Source: Thermoplasmata archaeon (lineage in GTDB: Archaea; Thermoplasmatota; Thermoplasmata; Lutacidiplasmatales; UBA184). From it: a stretch of DNA of 55,755 bases. How positions within the stretch are numbered: the first letter of the stretch is position 1; the number at the start of each line of letters is the position of its first letter. Both the position numbers and the translations under genes were made by a program. This document shows, piece after piece, positions 9,538 through 18,066 of this stretch. The stretch spans positions 1 to 55,755 of the forward strand of contig JAKAVY010000008.1 in NCBI GenBank assembly GCA_021827405.1. Reading direction: 5' to 3'. The notes beneath the pieces were generated by a model, which searched no databases, had not been told where the DNA came from, and worked only from the letters and a program-made list of their open reading frames with translations.

Positions 9538-10860
9538 TCACAGGTGGAAGAGCAAAAAGAGGTAGGTCACGACCACGGTGAGCGCGGTCAAGGGGCCTCC
9601 GTAGCGCACGAACTCCCCCAACCGCAGCCGCACGCCGGAGCGTTCCGCCTGGTTCACGATGATGAGGTTGCTCGCGGCCCCCAGGAACGTGAGGTTACCG
9701 GCGAGCGTGGAGGCGGAGGCGAGCGTGAGCCAGGCGACCACGGTGGTGCTGCCGTAGCCCTGCGCCGTGAGCAGCGGGATGGAGAGGGCGACCCAGGGGA
9801 CGTTGGAGAAGACCTGGACGGCCCCCACGGTGCCCAGCATGAAGGACCCGAGCCCCACCGGGGTGGCATGCCCCTGGACGGGGGAGGAGAAGGACAGGGC
9901 CCGGGCCAGCACCCCGACGACCCCTCCCTGCACTTCGGCGGCCATCACCACGAAGAGGCCCACGAACAGGAGCAGGGTCACGTAGTCCACCGAGAGGACG
10001 ATGGCCTTCCGTCCGGGCTCCAGCAGGAGCGCGATCAGGGCCCCGCCCAGGACGATCTCCTCGATGGGGAGGGCCGGTAAGAGGTGCAAGGTCCCCCCGA
10101 TGCTGAAGGTGAGCAGGACCCCGAGGGTGGCCGGGAAGATGGCCACGCTCGGGTGGCGGGAGAGCCGGGACCCCCAGTCCCCAGGGGGGAAGAGGCGGGG
10201 GGGCTCCGCCCGCCACCGGTCGAACTCCTGGCGGGAGGCGGCCATGCGGGAGCGGAACCACCGGCGAAGGAGCCAGCCCCCGAGGACGAGGTTCACGGCG
10301 GTGGGCAAGGCCAGATAGAGCACGAAGTTCCCCATGGGGTCCGGCATGCCACTGTCCAAGGCCACCAGGAGGTTCTGGGGGTTCCCCAGGGGGGTCAGGA
10401 CGCTTCCCACGGTCACCGCGTAGGCCAGGGTGAGGAGCAGGGGGATGGGCGGCACCTTGAGCTTCCGGGCAAGGGCGAGGAGGAGAGGGACCCCCAGCAC
10501 CGCCAAAGCGTCGTTGAGGATGAGCGTGGAGAGCAGGCCCATGCCCAAAAAGAGGTAGAGCGGAAGGTCCTCCGGTCGGCGGGCCCGGCTGGCGATCCAC
10601 GCGGCCAGGTGGCTCAGGGCGCCGGCCCGGTCCAGGGCGACCACGAAGAGGAACATCCCCAGGAGGAGGGCGAGGACCGGGTAGCTCACGGCGAGTGCGG
10701 CCTGAAGGGGGGTCAGCACCCCGGCGACCACAAGAACGAACGCCGCGCCCAGGAAGAGGAAGGCCACCGGTGGGCCGCGGCCGGTCAACTGGCGGAGGAC
10801 AACGGCCCCATAGAGAGCCACCAGCACGCCGAGGCTGACCGGGAACGCGTAAGAGACCAA
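9538..10860 (-). CDS. ArsB/NhaD (ion transporter superfamily) membrane permease
   Basis: A 440-aa polytopic protein with roughly 11-12 hydrophobic helices in two repeated halves, typical of the IT superfamily (ArsB, NhaD, CitM, DASS). Characteristic pieces are LILNDALAVLGVPLLLALARKL with VLTPLGNPQNLLVALDSG in the first half, and FSNVPWVALSIPLL with LAGNLTFLGAASNLIIVNQAE in the second. The GNPQN and GAASN segments fit re-entrant loops that bind substrate. Substrate (arsenite, sodium/proton or a carboxylate) cannot be told from sequence. No arsR or arsA is adjacent. Minus-strand CTATACC and CTTAAG elements lie 30-38 bases upstream of the ATG. Confidence 0.85.
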   Translation of the reverse strand: MVSYAFPVSLGVLVALYGAVVLRQLTGRGPPVAFLFLGAAFVLVVAGVLTPLQAALAVSYPVLALLLGMFLFVVALDRAGALSHLAAWIASRARRPEDLPLYLFLGMGLLSTLILNDALAVLGVPLLLALARKLKVPPIPLLLTLAYAVTVGSVLTPLGNPQNLLVALDSGMPDPMGNFVLYLALPTAVNLVLGGWLLRRWFRSRMAASRQEFDRWRAEPPRLFPPGDWGSRLSRHPSVAIFPATLGVLLTFSIGGTLHLLPALPIEEIVLGGALIALLLEPGRKAIVLSVDYVTLLLFVGLFVVMAAEVQGGVVGVLARALSFSSPVQGHATPVGLGSFMLGTVGAVQVFSNVPWVALSIPLLTAQGYGSTTVVAWLTLASASTLAGNLTFLGAASNLIIVNQAERSGVRLRLGEFVRYGGPLTALTVVVTYLFLLFHL

Positions 10861-10983
10861 GGGACTCGGGTGGACGAGGGGTCCCGGGTATAGGACTTAA
10901 GCGGAGACCGGCCAACCCCCTCGAGGCGGAGGGGCCCGGACGGCTCGCCCCCCCGCCGGCAGGGGGCGCGGATCCCCCAGGAC

Positions 10984-12483
10984 CTACTTGCTGAAGACCC
11001 CGGGCCCCCCCACCGAGGAGGCGACGTAGCCCATCCCCCGCCCGGAGGGCTGGGAGGACTCTTCCAAGGTCCGTTGCTTCGTCTCCTTGAGGAGGGCCAG
11101 GGTGGTGACGAGGCCGGCCACGGCGATGACGGCCAGGAAGAGCATCATGCCGGACGGGCTCCAGAGCAGGACCAACGTGGCGAAGAAGACGGTGCTGATG
11201 GAGGCCCCGATCTTCCCGGAGCCCGCGGAGATCCCGTGGCCCGTGGTCCGGTACGCGGTGGGGAAGACCTCCGTGGGAATGATGAAGGTGGTGGTGTTCG
11301 GACCGATGTTGCCGAAGAGGAAGGTGAGCCCGTAGATCAGGACGAAGGGGGCCCCCAGGGCGATCAGGGAGGAGTCGAGTCCCAGGACGGCGAAGCAGAG
11401 GGCCATGACCCCGAAGCCCACGGCCTGGAGGGTCTTGCGCCCCACCCGGTCGATGACCGCCACGGCGATCCAGTATCCCGGGACCGTGAAGAGCAGGGTG
11501 ATGATGGCGTTGTACTCCTCGGCCACGACCAAGTGGCTCACCGCGCTCAGGTGGGGAGAGACGCTCAAGCTCAGCGCCGAGAGCAAAGTGGGCGTGTAGA
11601 TGCTGGTGCCATAGAAGGAGATGTCGAAGAAGAACCAGCTGAAGGAGGTGCCCAGGAGGAGGGGCCAGTACCGGGCGAAGAACTGTCGGAGGCCGGTCCG
11701 CTGCTCGCGCCCTTCCCCGGCCAGCACCACGGGGGCGCCGGTGAGCTGGCGGACCACCTGGGCCGCCTCCCGCCGGTCGTTCTTCACCTGGAGGGTGAAG
11801 CGCGGGGTCTCCGGGAGGCGGCGCCGGTAATAGTACACGGCCGCGGCGGGGATGGCCCCGGCGCCCAGGAGGGCCCTCCAGACGAGCTCAAGGTTGTGGG
11901 GGAAGAGGATCAGAAGGCCCAGCCCGAGGACCACGCCGCTCAAGAGCCCGAAGCCCTGCATGGCGAAGACCGTCCCGACGAGCTTCCCCCGGTGCTTCAC
12001 GTTGGAGTACTCGCTCATGATGGTGGCGCTCATGGGGTAGTCGCCCCCGATGCCGAACCCCAGGACGAGCCTGAAGAGGATGAGGGAGGCGAAGCTCCAG
12101 GCCAGGGCGGAGCCCAGGGCCCCGAAGACCAGGATGAGCATCTCGATGCCGTAGATGGTCTTGCGGCCGAGGAGGTCGCCCAGCCGACCGAAGATGAACG
12201 GGCCGGCCGCGGCCCCGAAGATGGCGGCGGCGCTCAGCAGGCCGAGGCCGGTGAGGGCCACGGTCCGGCCCCCCAGGGGGAAGGTGAGAAGGTTCCCGGG
12301 GATCCCGAAGGGCTGGTAGAAGGCGAACAGGGCGACGATGAGACCGATGACGAAGAGGTCGTAGGCGTCGGTGAAGAACCCCATCCCCGAGATGAGGAGG
12401 GTCTTCACGTGGAAGCGCTTCACGCGAGAGGTGTCCAGGGGTCCGAGAATGGCGTCTTCGGTCACGCTGCGCGAGTCGCTCAT
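10984..12483 (-). CDS. MFS transporter, PHS (phosphate:H+ symporter) type
   Basis: 499 aa, twelve predicted transmembrane helices. The motifs GFFTDAYDLFVIGL in helix 1, FGRLGDLLGRKTIYG after helix 2, and GFGIGGDYPMSATIMSEYSNVKHRGKLVG in helices 4-5 are typical of the Pho84-like PHS family of inorganic phosphate symporters. Late helices have LTFLFGNIGPNTTTFIIPTEVFPTAYRTTGHGISAGSGKIGA. Phosphate uptake is the likely role, though other organic acids are carried by relatives. It has its own promoter and is followed in the same direction by the ArsB-like permease after a 120-base gap. Confidence 0.88.
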   Translation of the reverse strand: MSDSRSVTEDAILGPLDTSRVKRFHVKTLLISGMGFFTDAYDLFVIGLIVALFAFYQPFGIPGNLLTFPLGGRTVALTGLGLLSAAAIFGAAAGPFIFGRLGDLLGRKTIYGIEMLILVFGALGSALAWSFASLILFRLVLGFGIGGDYPMSATIMSEYSNVKHRGKLVGTVFAMQGFGLLSGVVLGLGLLILFPHNLELVWRALLGAGAIPAAAVYYYRRRLPETPRFTLQVKNDRREAAQVVRQLTGAPVVLAGEGREQRTGLRQFFARYWPLLLGTSFSWFFFDISFYGTSIYTPTLLSALSLSVSPHLSAVSHLVVAEEYNAIITLLFTVPGYWIAVAVIDRVGRKTLQAVGFGVMALCFAVLGLDSSLIALGAPFVLIYGLTFLFGNIGPNTTTFIIPTEVFPTAYRTTGHGISAGSGKIGASISTVFFATLVLLWSPSGMMLFLAVIAVAGLVTTLALLKETKQRTLEESSQPSGRGMGYVASSVGGPGVFSK

Positions 12484-12505
12484 CTGGGAGGGCGCGACCT
12501 TGTGG

Positions 12506-12515
12506 CCAAATATAG
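12506..12515 (-). promoter_or_regulatory. TATA box of the PHS transporter
   Basis: Minus strand reads CTATATTTGG, centred about 28 bases upstream of the ATG at 12483. The surrounding 12505-12560 is strikingly AT-rich, with further TATA-like words further upstream, so promoter choice may be more complex. Confidence 0.6.
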
Positions 12516-12578
12516 AGTTGACGACTATAGAATATATCCTACTATCTATCTATACATACTCTCCGCGGAAGGGCACGC

Positions 12579-14087
12579 CTATCCCCCCGGGCGGCGCGCC
12601 GAGGCGAAGTTCACGTTCACGTTCTTCTGCCGCGTGTAGAACTCCAGCGCCCGGGCCCCCTGCTCGAACCCCAGGCCGCTTCGCTTGTGCCCCCCGAACG
12701 GCGTCTGGGGGAAGGTCACCGGGTACTCGTTCACCGAGACCATCCCGCACTCCAGCCCCCGGGCCATCCGATGGGCCGTGGCCAGGTCCCGGGTCCAGAC
12801 CCCGGCCAGAAGACCGTAGTCGCTGTCGTTGGCCAGGGCGAGCGCCTCCTCCGCGGTCCGGAAGGTCATCGCGGAGAGCACGGGCCCGAAGATCTCCTCC
12901 CGGGCAAGGGTCATCCCCGGGGTGACCGCGTCGAAGATCGTGGGGGGCAGGAAGTTCCCTTCCTCGAGGCCCGGCGGGAGCGCCGCCCCCGGCCCTCCCA
13001 CCACCGGGACCGCCCCCTCCTCCACCCCTTTCGCCAGATACCCCTCCACCACCGCGCGGTGCTCCCGGGTGACCAGCGGCCCCATCTCCACGCCCGGCTC
13101 CAGGCCCGGGCCCAGCCGGAGCTTGAGGGCCAGTTCCTTCACCCGGGCCAGGAAGCGCTCCTTCACCTCCTCCTGGACCAGCAGGCGCGAGCCGGCCCAG
13201 CACATCTGGCCGGCGTTGAGGAAGATCCCGAAGGAGACGCCCCGCGCCGCCCGTTCCAGGTCGGCGTCCGCAAAGACGATGTTCGGCCCCTTCCCCCCGA
13301 GCTCCAGGGTGACCGGGACCCCCCGGGAACCGGCGAGCTCGCCGATGCGTCGCCCCACCGCCAGGGACCCGGTGAACGAGACGGAGGCGACGCGGCGGTC
13401 GGTCACCAACGCCTCCCCCACCTCCCCCCCGGGGCCCAGCACCACATTGAGGATCCCCGGGGGAAGGCCGCGCTCCGTGGCGAGCCGGGCGAAGGCGAGC
13501 GCCGTGAGAGGGGTCCAGGAAGCGGGCTTCAGCACCGCGGCGTTCCCGGCGGCGAGGGCCGGAGCGAGGGAACGGACCGCGAGCTGCAGCGGGTAGTTCC
13601 ACGGGGCGATGTGCACGGTCACGCCCAAAGGCTCCCGCAGCGTGTAGTCCAGGCGGTCTCCCGGCACCGGAATGGTCTCTCCCTGGACCTTGTCGGCGAG
13701 CCCGGCGTAGTACTCCAGGGTCCGGGCCGCGTAGAGCACGTCCCCCTTGGACTCCCTCAGCGGTTTCCCCTGGTTCCGCGTCTCCAGCCGGGCGAACTCC
13801 TCCCATCGTTCGGCCAGCGCCTGGGCGATCCGTCCTAACACCTGCCCGCGCCGTTGCCCGTCGGGAGCGGCCCAACCGGACCCCTGGAACGCCTTCCACG
13901 CCGACTCCACGGCGGCGCGGGCGTCCTCCGGGGTCCCGGCCGGGACCGAGGCGATGGGCCGGTTCGTGGCCGGGTCGAGGACCGGGCGCTGCTCGCGTCG
14001 GTCCCCCGGGACCTCCCGCCCGTCCAGGAACATCCCCCGGGGAGCCTCCTCCGTGCCCGCCATCGTCCGGGGGACGACGAGAGCCAA
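12579..14087 (-). CDS. NAD(P)-dependent aldehyde dehydrogenase
   Basis: ALDH superfamily enzyme, 502 aa, oxidising an aldehyde to the acid. It has the cofactor-binding APWNYPLQLAVRSLAPALAAGNAAVLKPAS, FTGSLAVGRRI, the general-base glutamate in LELGGKGPNIVFAD, and the catalytic cysteine in NAGQMCWAGSRLLV. The C-terminal FGGHKRSGLGFEQG is also typical. It most resembles betaine-aldehyde/medium-chain types, but the substrate is not predictable. It begins seven bases after the GT2 gene, so they form one operon. An internal start at MAGTEEAP is possible. Confidence 0.93.
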   Translation of the reverse strand: MALVVPRTMAGTEEAPRGMFLDGREVPGDRREQRPVLDPATNRPIASVPAGTPEDARAAVESAWKAFQGSGWAAPDGQRRGQVLGRIAQALAERWEEFARLETRNQGKPLRESKGDVLYAARTLEYYAGLADKVQGETIPVPGDRLDYTLREPLGVTVHIAPWNYPLQLAVRSLAPALAAGNAAVLKPASWTPLTALAFARLATERGLPPGILNVVLGPGGEVGEALVTDRRVASVSFTGSLAVGRRIGELAGSRGVPVTLELGGKGPNIVFADADLERAARGVSFGIFLNAGQMCWAGSRLLVQEEVKERFLARVKELALKLRLGPGLEPGVEMGPLVTREHRAVVEGYLAKGVEEGAVPVVGGPGAALPPGLEEGNFLPPTIFDAVTPGMTLAREEIFGPVLSAMTFRTAEEALALANDSDYGLLAGVWTRDLATAHRMARGLECGMVSVNEYPVTFPQTPFGGHKRSGLGFEQGARALEFYTRQKNVNVNFASARRPGG

Positions 14088-14094
14088 ACGGCGG

Positions 14095-15330
14095 TTAACG
14101 CTTGCCGGAGCCGGGGGACACCGGGGCCCGGGGCGCTTCGGGACCGGCCGGGTCCAACGGGTACGCGCGCCCCTTCCAGGTGACCTCCCGGCCCCGGAGC
14201 CCTCTCGAGAGGGAGGCGGAGAAGAGCCCCAGGTAGAAGAGCGCGGCCGCCGGGTAGAGCAGGCCGTACACCCCGGAGCCCCCTCCCTCCAAGGTCCGCT
14301 GGAAGCCCACTTGCTTCACCGCGGTGATCCCCACCAGGACGGCCGAGAAGATCCCCCAGACCGGGGCGAGGGCCCCCGCCAGGGAGGTCCCCAGCACCCC
14401 CAACGGCAAAAGGAAGAAGAGGGCCACCAGTCCCGCCAGCGCCAGCTGCCGCGAGGCCGAGAAGTCCGTACCGTGGAGGTTCTTCAACAGCCCTTCCCAC
14501 ATCTCCCTCCGGTCCGCGTACATCCGGGTGGTGACCCAGTCCGGGGTCCAGTAGACGCGCAGCCGGTGTCCTAGGCCCTTGACCCGCTGGGCGAGACGCA
14601 CGTCCTCCAGGATCGTCCCCCGGATGGCCTCGTGGCCTCCCACGGACGCGTAGCACTCCCTCGTGAAGAGCATGAACTGGCCGTTCGCCATGGCCCGGTG
14701 GGAGTGGTCCACGTTGGCCCGCGGGGCCACGAAGTAGACGAGGACGAACTGGGTGAACAGCGGCAGCACCACCCTCTCCCAGAATCCCTGCATGACGATC
14801 CGGGAGGCCAGGGAGAGCAGCCCGGTGCGTTCCTCCCGGGCCTGACCGACGGCCCGCCGGAGGACGGGAGGGGCGAGGACCAGGTCCGCGTCCAGGAAGA
14901 GCAGGTATTCCCCCTGGGACCGGAGGTACCCCTGATGGCAGGCCCAGTTCTTCCCGACCCACCCGTCCGGCAGGGGGGGCTCGGGGAGGACCGTGGCGCC
15001 GATCCGGTGGGCCCGGGCGATGGCCCCGGTGCGGTCCGAGGACCCGCCATCCACCACGATCACCTCCAGGGAGCCCCCGGAGGAACGGTAGTCCTGCTCC
15101 GCCAGGGAGTCCAGGCAGGCTCCCAGGGGCCCCTCCTCGTTCCGCGCCGGGATGATCACCGAGAGGGACGGGAGGCGCTCCGGCTCGGCCTTCGGGGTCC
15201 CCGGGAGCCGGGGCATCCAAAAGGCCAGGAGGACCGGGACCCCCTGGCCGGCGAGGAGGACCAGGAGATAGCCCAGCGCAAGGAGGAGCTCCCAAGGGGG
15301 TCCCACGAGACCGGTGGGCCAGGCCGGCAC
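14095..15330 (-). CDS. membrane-bound family 2 glycosyltransferase (CrtQ/HpnB-like)
   Basis: 411 aa starting with GTG. A transmembrane helix (residues ~10-38) precedes a GT2 domain: LSVIIPARNEEGPLGACLDSL, VIVVDGGSSDRT, GWVGKNWACHQGYLRSQGEYLLFLDADLV (the metal-binding DxD), and TILEDVRLAQRVKGLG, followed by the acceptor region and several C-terminal helices. This arrangement matches enzymes that glycosylate carotenoid acids or hopanoids at the membrane. Operon partner ALDH makes a lipid-aldehyde/acid context conceivable (inference). The minus-strand TATA is the palindromic CTTTAAG at 15353-15359, 26 bases upstream of the GTG. Confidence 0.85.
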   Translation of the reverse strand: MPAWPTGLVGPPWELLLALGYLLVLLAGQGVPVLLAFWMPRLPGTPKAEPERLPSLSVIIPARNEEGPLGACLDSLAEQDYRSSGGSLEVIVVDGGSSDRTGAIARAHRIGATVLPEPPLPDGWVGKNWACHQGYLRSQGEYLLFLDADLVLAPPVLRRAVGQAREERTGLLSLASRIVMQGFWERVVLPLFTQFVLVYFVAPRANVDHSHRAMANGQFMLFTRECYASVGGHEAIRGTILEDVRLAQRVKGLGHRLRVYWTPDWVTTRMYADRREMWEGLLKNLHGTDFSASRQLALAGLVALFFLLPLGVLGTSLAGALAPVWGIFSAVLVGITAVKQVGFQRTLEGGGSGVYGLLYPAAALFYLGLFSASLSRGLRGREVTWKGRAYPLDPAGPEAPRAPVSPGSGKR

Positions 15331-15351
15331 ACCTCCCGGGCCCCCCGGTGC

Positions 15352-15360
15352 GCTTTAAGC
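15352..15360. promoter_or_regulatory. shared bidirectional TATA element
   Basis: GCTTTAAGC is palindromic and is the only AT-rich word between the two divergent genes. It lies 26 bases from the GT2 GTG (minus) and about 31 bases from the proposed helicase GTG at 15387 (plus). One TBP site may serve both. Confidence 0.5.
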
Positions 15361-15386
15361 CCTCTCCCCTCCCCCGGCGGGGTCCC

Positions 15387-17012
15387 GTGGACTCGGTGGC
15401 GCATCCCCGGATCCGCCCGGGAAAGCTCGAGGACCGCGCCTACCAGCGGGCCATCGCCGAGCACGCGCTCCGGGAGAACGTGCTGGCCGTGCTTCCCACT
15501 GGGACGGGCAAGACCGCCATCGCGCTCCGGCTGATGGCGGAGACCCTCTCCCGGGAGCCGGGGCGCTCGCAGCTCTTCCTGGCCCCCACCCGGCCGCTGG
15601 TGGTCCAGCACGCCCGGACGGTGGGATCGCTGTTGGAGGGCCCCCCCATCCAGGTCTACACCGGTGCGCTTCCCCCGGAGCGCCGGCGGGGGCTCTTCAC
15701 GCCGCCGGTGCTGCTCTTCGCGACCCCCCAGGTGGTGGCGAACGACCTGAAGGCCGGGGAGATCGGCCCCGGGGACTTCTCCCTGGTGGTCTTTGACGAG
15801 GCGCACCGGGCCGTGGGGGACTACCCGTACGTGTCCCTGGGCCGGGCCTTCTCCCGGGTACCGGGGACCCGAATCCTCGGCATGACCGCCTCCCCGGGCT
15901 CGAGCAAGGAGAAGATCCTGGAGGTGATGGAGAACCTGGCGGTGACGCCCCGGGGCCTGGAGTACCGGGAGGTGGACGATCCGGACGTGGCCCCCTACCT
16001 CCACCCGGTGAACGTGCAGCCGGTCGTGGTGGAGAATCCCCCCGCGCTCAAGGAGGTGGCCCGCCACCTCCGGGCGGCGCTGGAACGGCAGGTCTCCCGG
16101 CTCCGGCAGCGCGGGTACTTCCGGGAGGTGGAGACGGTGGGACGGGGCGACCTCCTCCGGCTGGGAGAGGCCCTCCGGGCGGAGCGGGTCCGGCCCGGGT
16201 CCGCCGGGCAGCGGGTCCCCGGGACCTACTGGGAGGTCGTCACGGCCCAGGCCGTGGCCATGAAGGCCTTCCATGCGCTGGACCTCGCCGAGACCCAGGG
16301 CGCGGAGGCGGTGCGAAAGTTCCTGGCCCGGCTTAGGACCCGGGGCGGGGGGAGGCTGTCCCCCGCGGACCGGGAGTTCCTCCGGGACCCGGACGTCCTC
16401 GAGGCGGCCCAGGGCCTGGAGCGCGGGGGGGTGGAGCACCCCAAGATCGCCCGGGTGGTCCAGGTGGTCCGGGAGGAGCTCACCACCCATCCGGGGGGGA
16501 AGGCCTTGGTCTTCGCCCACTACCGGGACACGGCCCAGGTGCTCGTGGACCAGCTCTCCCAGGGACCGGCCGGACCGGTCCGGGCGGCCCGGTTCGTGGG
16601 GCAGGCCTCGCACGGGGAGAACGACCAGGGGCTCTCCCAGAAGAGCCAGGTGGAGATCCTGGACCGGTTCCGCAGCGGGGAGGTCAACTGCCTGGTCGCC
16701 ACCTCCGTGGCCGAGGAAGGGCTGGACATCCCGGACACCGACCTGGTCGTGTTCTACGAGCCGGTGCCCTCGGAGATCCGGACGATCCAGCGGCGGGGCC
16801 GGACCGGACGCTTCCACGCGGGCCGGGTGGTGGTCTTGGTCTCCCAGGGGACCCGGGACCAGGTGAGCCAGTACGCCAGCGGCCGGAAGGAGCGGAGGAT
16901 CCGGGCGCTCCTGGAGGAGATCCGTTCCCTCGGCGGGGAGCCGGCCCCTCCCCTGGAACGGGGGAAGCAATCCACGCTGGAGCAGTTCTCGTCGTCGGCT
17001 AGGCCACGATGA
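15387..17012 (+). CDS. Hef-like DEAH helicase lacking the nuclease domain
   Basis: Superfamily 2 helicase of the Hef/FANCM branch, for remodelling stalled forks. Motifs: I LPTGTGKTA, II VVFDEAHRAVG, III GMTASPG, V VATSVAEEGLDI, VI QRRGRTGR. An arginine/acid-rich helical insertion lies between the two RecA domains. At 541 aa it lacks the C-terminal XPF-type nuclease and HhH region of full Hef. The last residues QSTLEQFSSSA resemble a PCNA-interacting PIP box. The track start at 15348 lies upstream of the TATA word; the GTG at 15387 is preferred by spacing. It overlaps the next gene's 3' end by 14 bases. Confidence 0.88.
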   Translation: MDSVAHPRIRPGKLEDRAYQRAIAEHALRENVLAVLPTGTGKTAIALRLMAETLSREPGRSQLFLAPTRPLVVQHARTVGSLLEGPPIQVYTGALPPERRRGLFTPPVLLFATPQVVANDLKAGEIGPGDFSLVVFDEAHRAVGDYPYVSLGRAFSRVPGTRILGMTASPGSSKEKILEVMENLAVTPRGLEYREVDDPDVAPYLHPVNVQPVVVENPPALKEVARHLRAALERQVSRLRQRGYFREVETVGRGDLLRLGEALRAERVRPGSAGQRVPGTYWEVVTAQAVAMKAFHALDLAETQGAEAVRKFLARLRTRGGGRLSPADREFLRDPDVLEAAQGLERGGVEHPKIARVVQVVREELTTHPGGKALVFAHYRDTAQVLVDQLSQGPAGPVRAARFVGQASHGENDQGLSQKSQVEILDRFRSGEVNCLVATSVAEEGLDIPDTDLVVFYEPVPSEIRTIQRRGRTGRFHAGRVVVLVSQGTRDQVSQYASGRKERRIRALLEEIRSLGGEPAPPLERGKQSTLEQFSSSARPR

Positions 17013-17511
17013 TGACCTCGAACCGGAGCAGGCGGGCGAGGCGGTCGAGGATGATGAGCCCCTCCTCCAGGCCCGGCCCCTGTACCCCGATGCCCTCCAG
17101 CAGGAGCGTCACCCGCCCCCGGTGCGCCGGGTCCACCAGGACCTGCCAGGCCTCGGGCTGGAAGTACGATTCCCCGAGGCTGTAGAGGTCCGGGTCCTTG
17201 AACGAGTCCAGGGCCACCTGCGCCAGCTGGGTGGTGTGGGCCACGGCGGGGAGCGAGGGGATGGCCCAGCGATGGTCGGCGGGGAAGGCGCTGTCGAGCT
17301 CGGGGTCCCGGGCCCGCTCCAGGAGCGTGCCTTCCGGTGCGGCGTAGTAGGTCTCCCGACCCTGGGCGTTCAGCATGCTCGCCAGGCTCAGCAACCGGTC
17401 CTTCACCGAACGACCCCCGCCGCGGGGGGGAAGGTAGATGATGCGGGTGACCCCGGGAGGGACGTCGAGCTCCCCCGGGGCATCCTTGGTGGCGTCCTCG
17501 GGCCCGGCCAC
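16999..17511 (-). CDS. conserved-looking protein of unknown function
   Basis: 170 aa, starting MAGPEDATKDAPGELDVPPGVTRIIYLPP. It alternates hydrophobic strands and helices (VTRIIYLPP, VKDRLLSLASMLNAQGRETYYAAP, RVTLLLEGIGVQGPGLEEGLIILDRLARLLRFEVIIVA) and has no transmembrane helix or cysteine pairs. I do not recognise the family. A minus-strand GGATTAAG element is about 34 bases upstream of the start, and codon use matches the neighbours, so the gene looks real. It converges on the helicase gene. Confidence 0.7.
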   Translation of the reverse strand: MAGPEDATKDAPGELDVPPGVTRIIYLPPRGGGRSVKDRLLSLASMLNAQGRETYYAAPEGTLLERARDPELDSAFPADHRWAIPSLPAVAHTTQLAQVALDSFKDPDLYSLGESYFQPEAWQVLVDPAHRGRVTLLLEGIGVQGPGLEEGLIILDRLARLLRFEVIIVA

Positions 17512-17571
17512 GGTAGACCCCGGGGCCCGTTCGCCCCGGAGGCACTTAATCCTTCCCGCTGTGGCGCCGGC

Positions 17572-18066
17572 TCACCGGCCGGTGCTCCCGAACCCACCGC
17601 TGCGCGTTCCCTCCGCGCGGACCTCCCCGGGCCGGAACTCCGTGGGGAGGTCCACCACCAGGCGCATCTGGGCGATGCGCTCGCCCCGACGGACCCATCG
17701 CGGGGGGCCGAAGAGGAGCGTCAACGGGACCTTCACTTCCAGCGCATAGTCGGCGTCGATGGTCCCGGGGGCGTTCACCATGACCACCCCCTGGGTGGAG
17801 AGCCCGCTGCGGGGGCGGACCTCTAGAAAGAAGCCTCGGGGGGGCTTGAGCTTCAACCCCGTCCGGACGAAGGTCACCTTCCCCGATTCCACCCGGGCGT
17901 CCTCGGCGCAGGTGAGGTCGAAGCAGGCCGACCCCGGGGTGGCCCGCCGGGGCAGAGGGGTCTCCGGCAGGTCCGGGACCCTCTCCACCCACACCACGGA
18001 ACCGGGACGCCCGCTCGGGTCCGGGGAGGTTACGGAGGGGGAGGGGGGGTCCTCGGGCGCGGACAC
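17572..18066 (-). CDS. dut: dUTP diphosphatase (trimeric dUTPase)
   Basis: Hydrolyses dUTP to dUMP, keeping uracil out of DNA. All five family motifs are visible in order: ATPGSACFDL, EVRPRSGLS, NAPGTIDADY, RRGERIAQM and GTRSGGFGSTGR. That is the dUTPase set rather than dCTP deaminase. The GTG start at 18066 immediately follows the TGA of the HTH-10 regulator, so the two are cotranscribed. The first ~25 residues are Pro/Ser-rich and may be an unstructured extension. Confidence 0.9.
   Translation of the reverse strand: MSAPEDPPSPSVTSPDPSGRPGSVVWVERVPDLPETPLPRRATPGSACFDLTCAEDARVESGKVTFVRTGLKLKPPRGFFLEVRPRSGLSTQGVVMVNAPGTIDADYALEVKVPLTLLFGPPRWVRRGERIAQMRLVVDLPTEFRPGEVRAEGTRSGGFGSTGR

Noticed and set aside
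12541-12556. CTAT tandem tetranucleotide
   Set aside because: Only three copies inside an AT-rich promoter gap; not evidence of a functional repeat.
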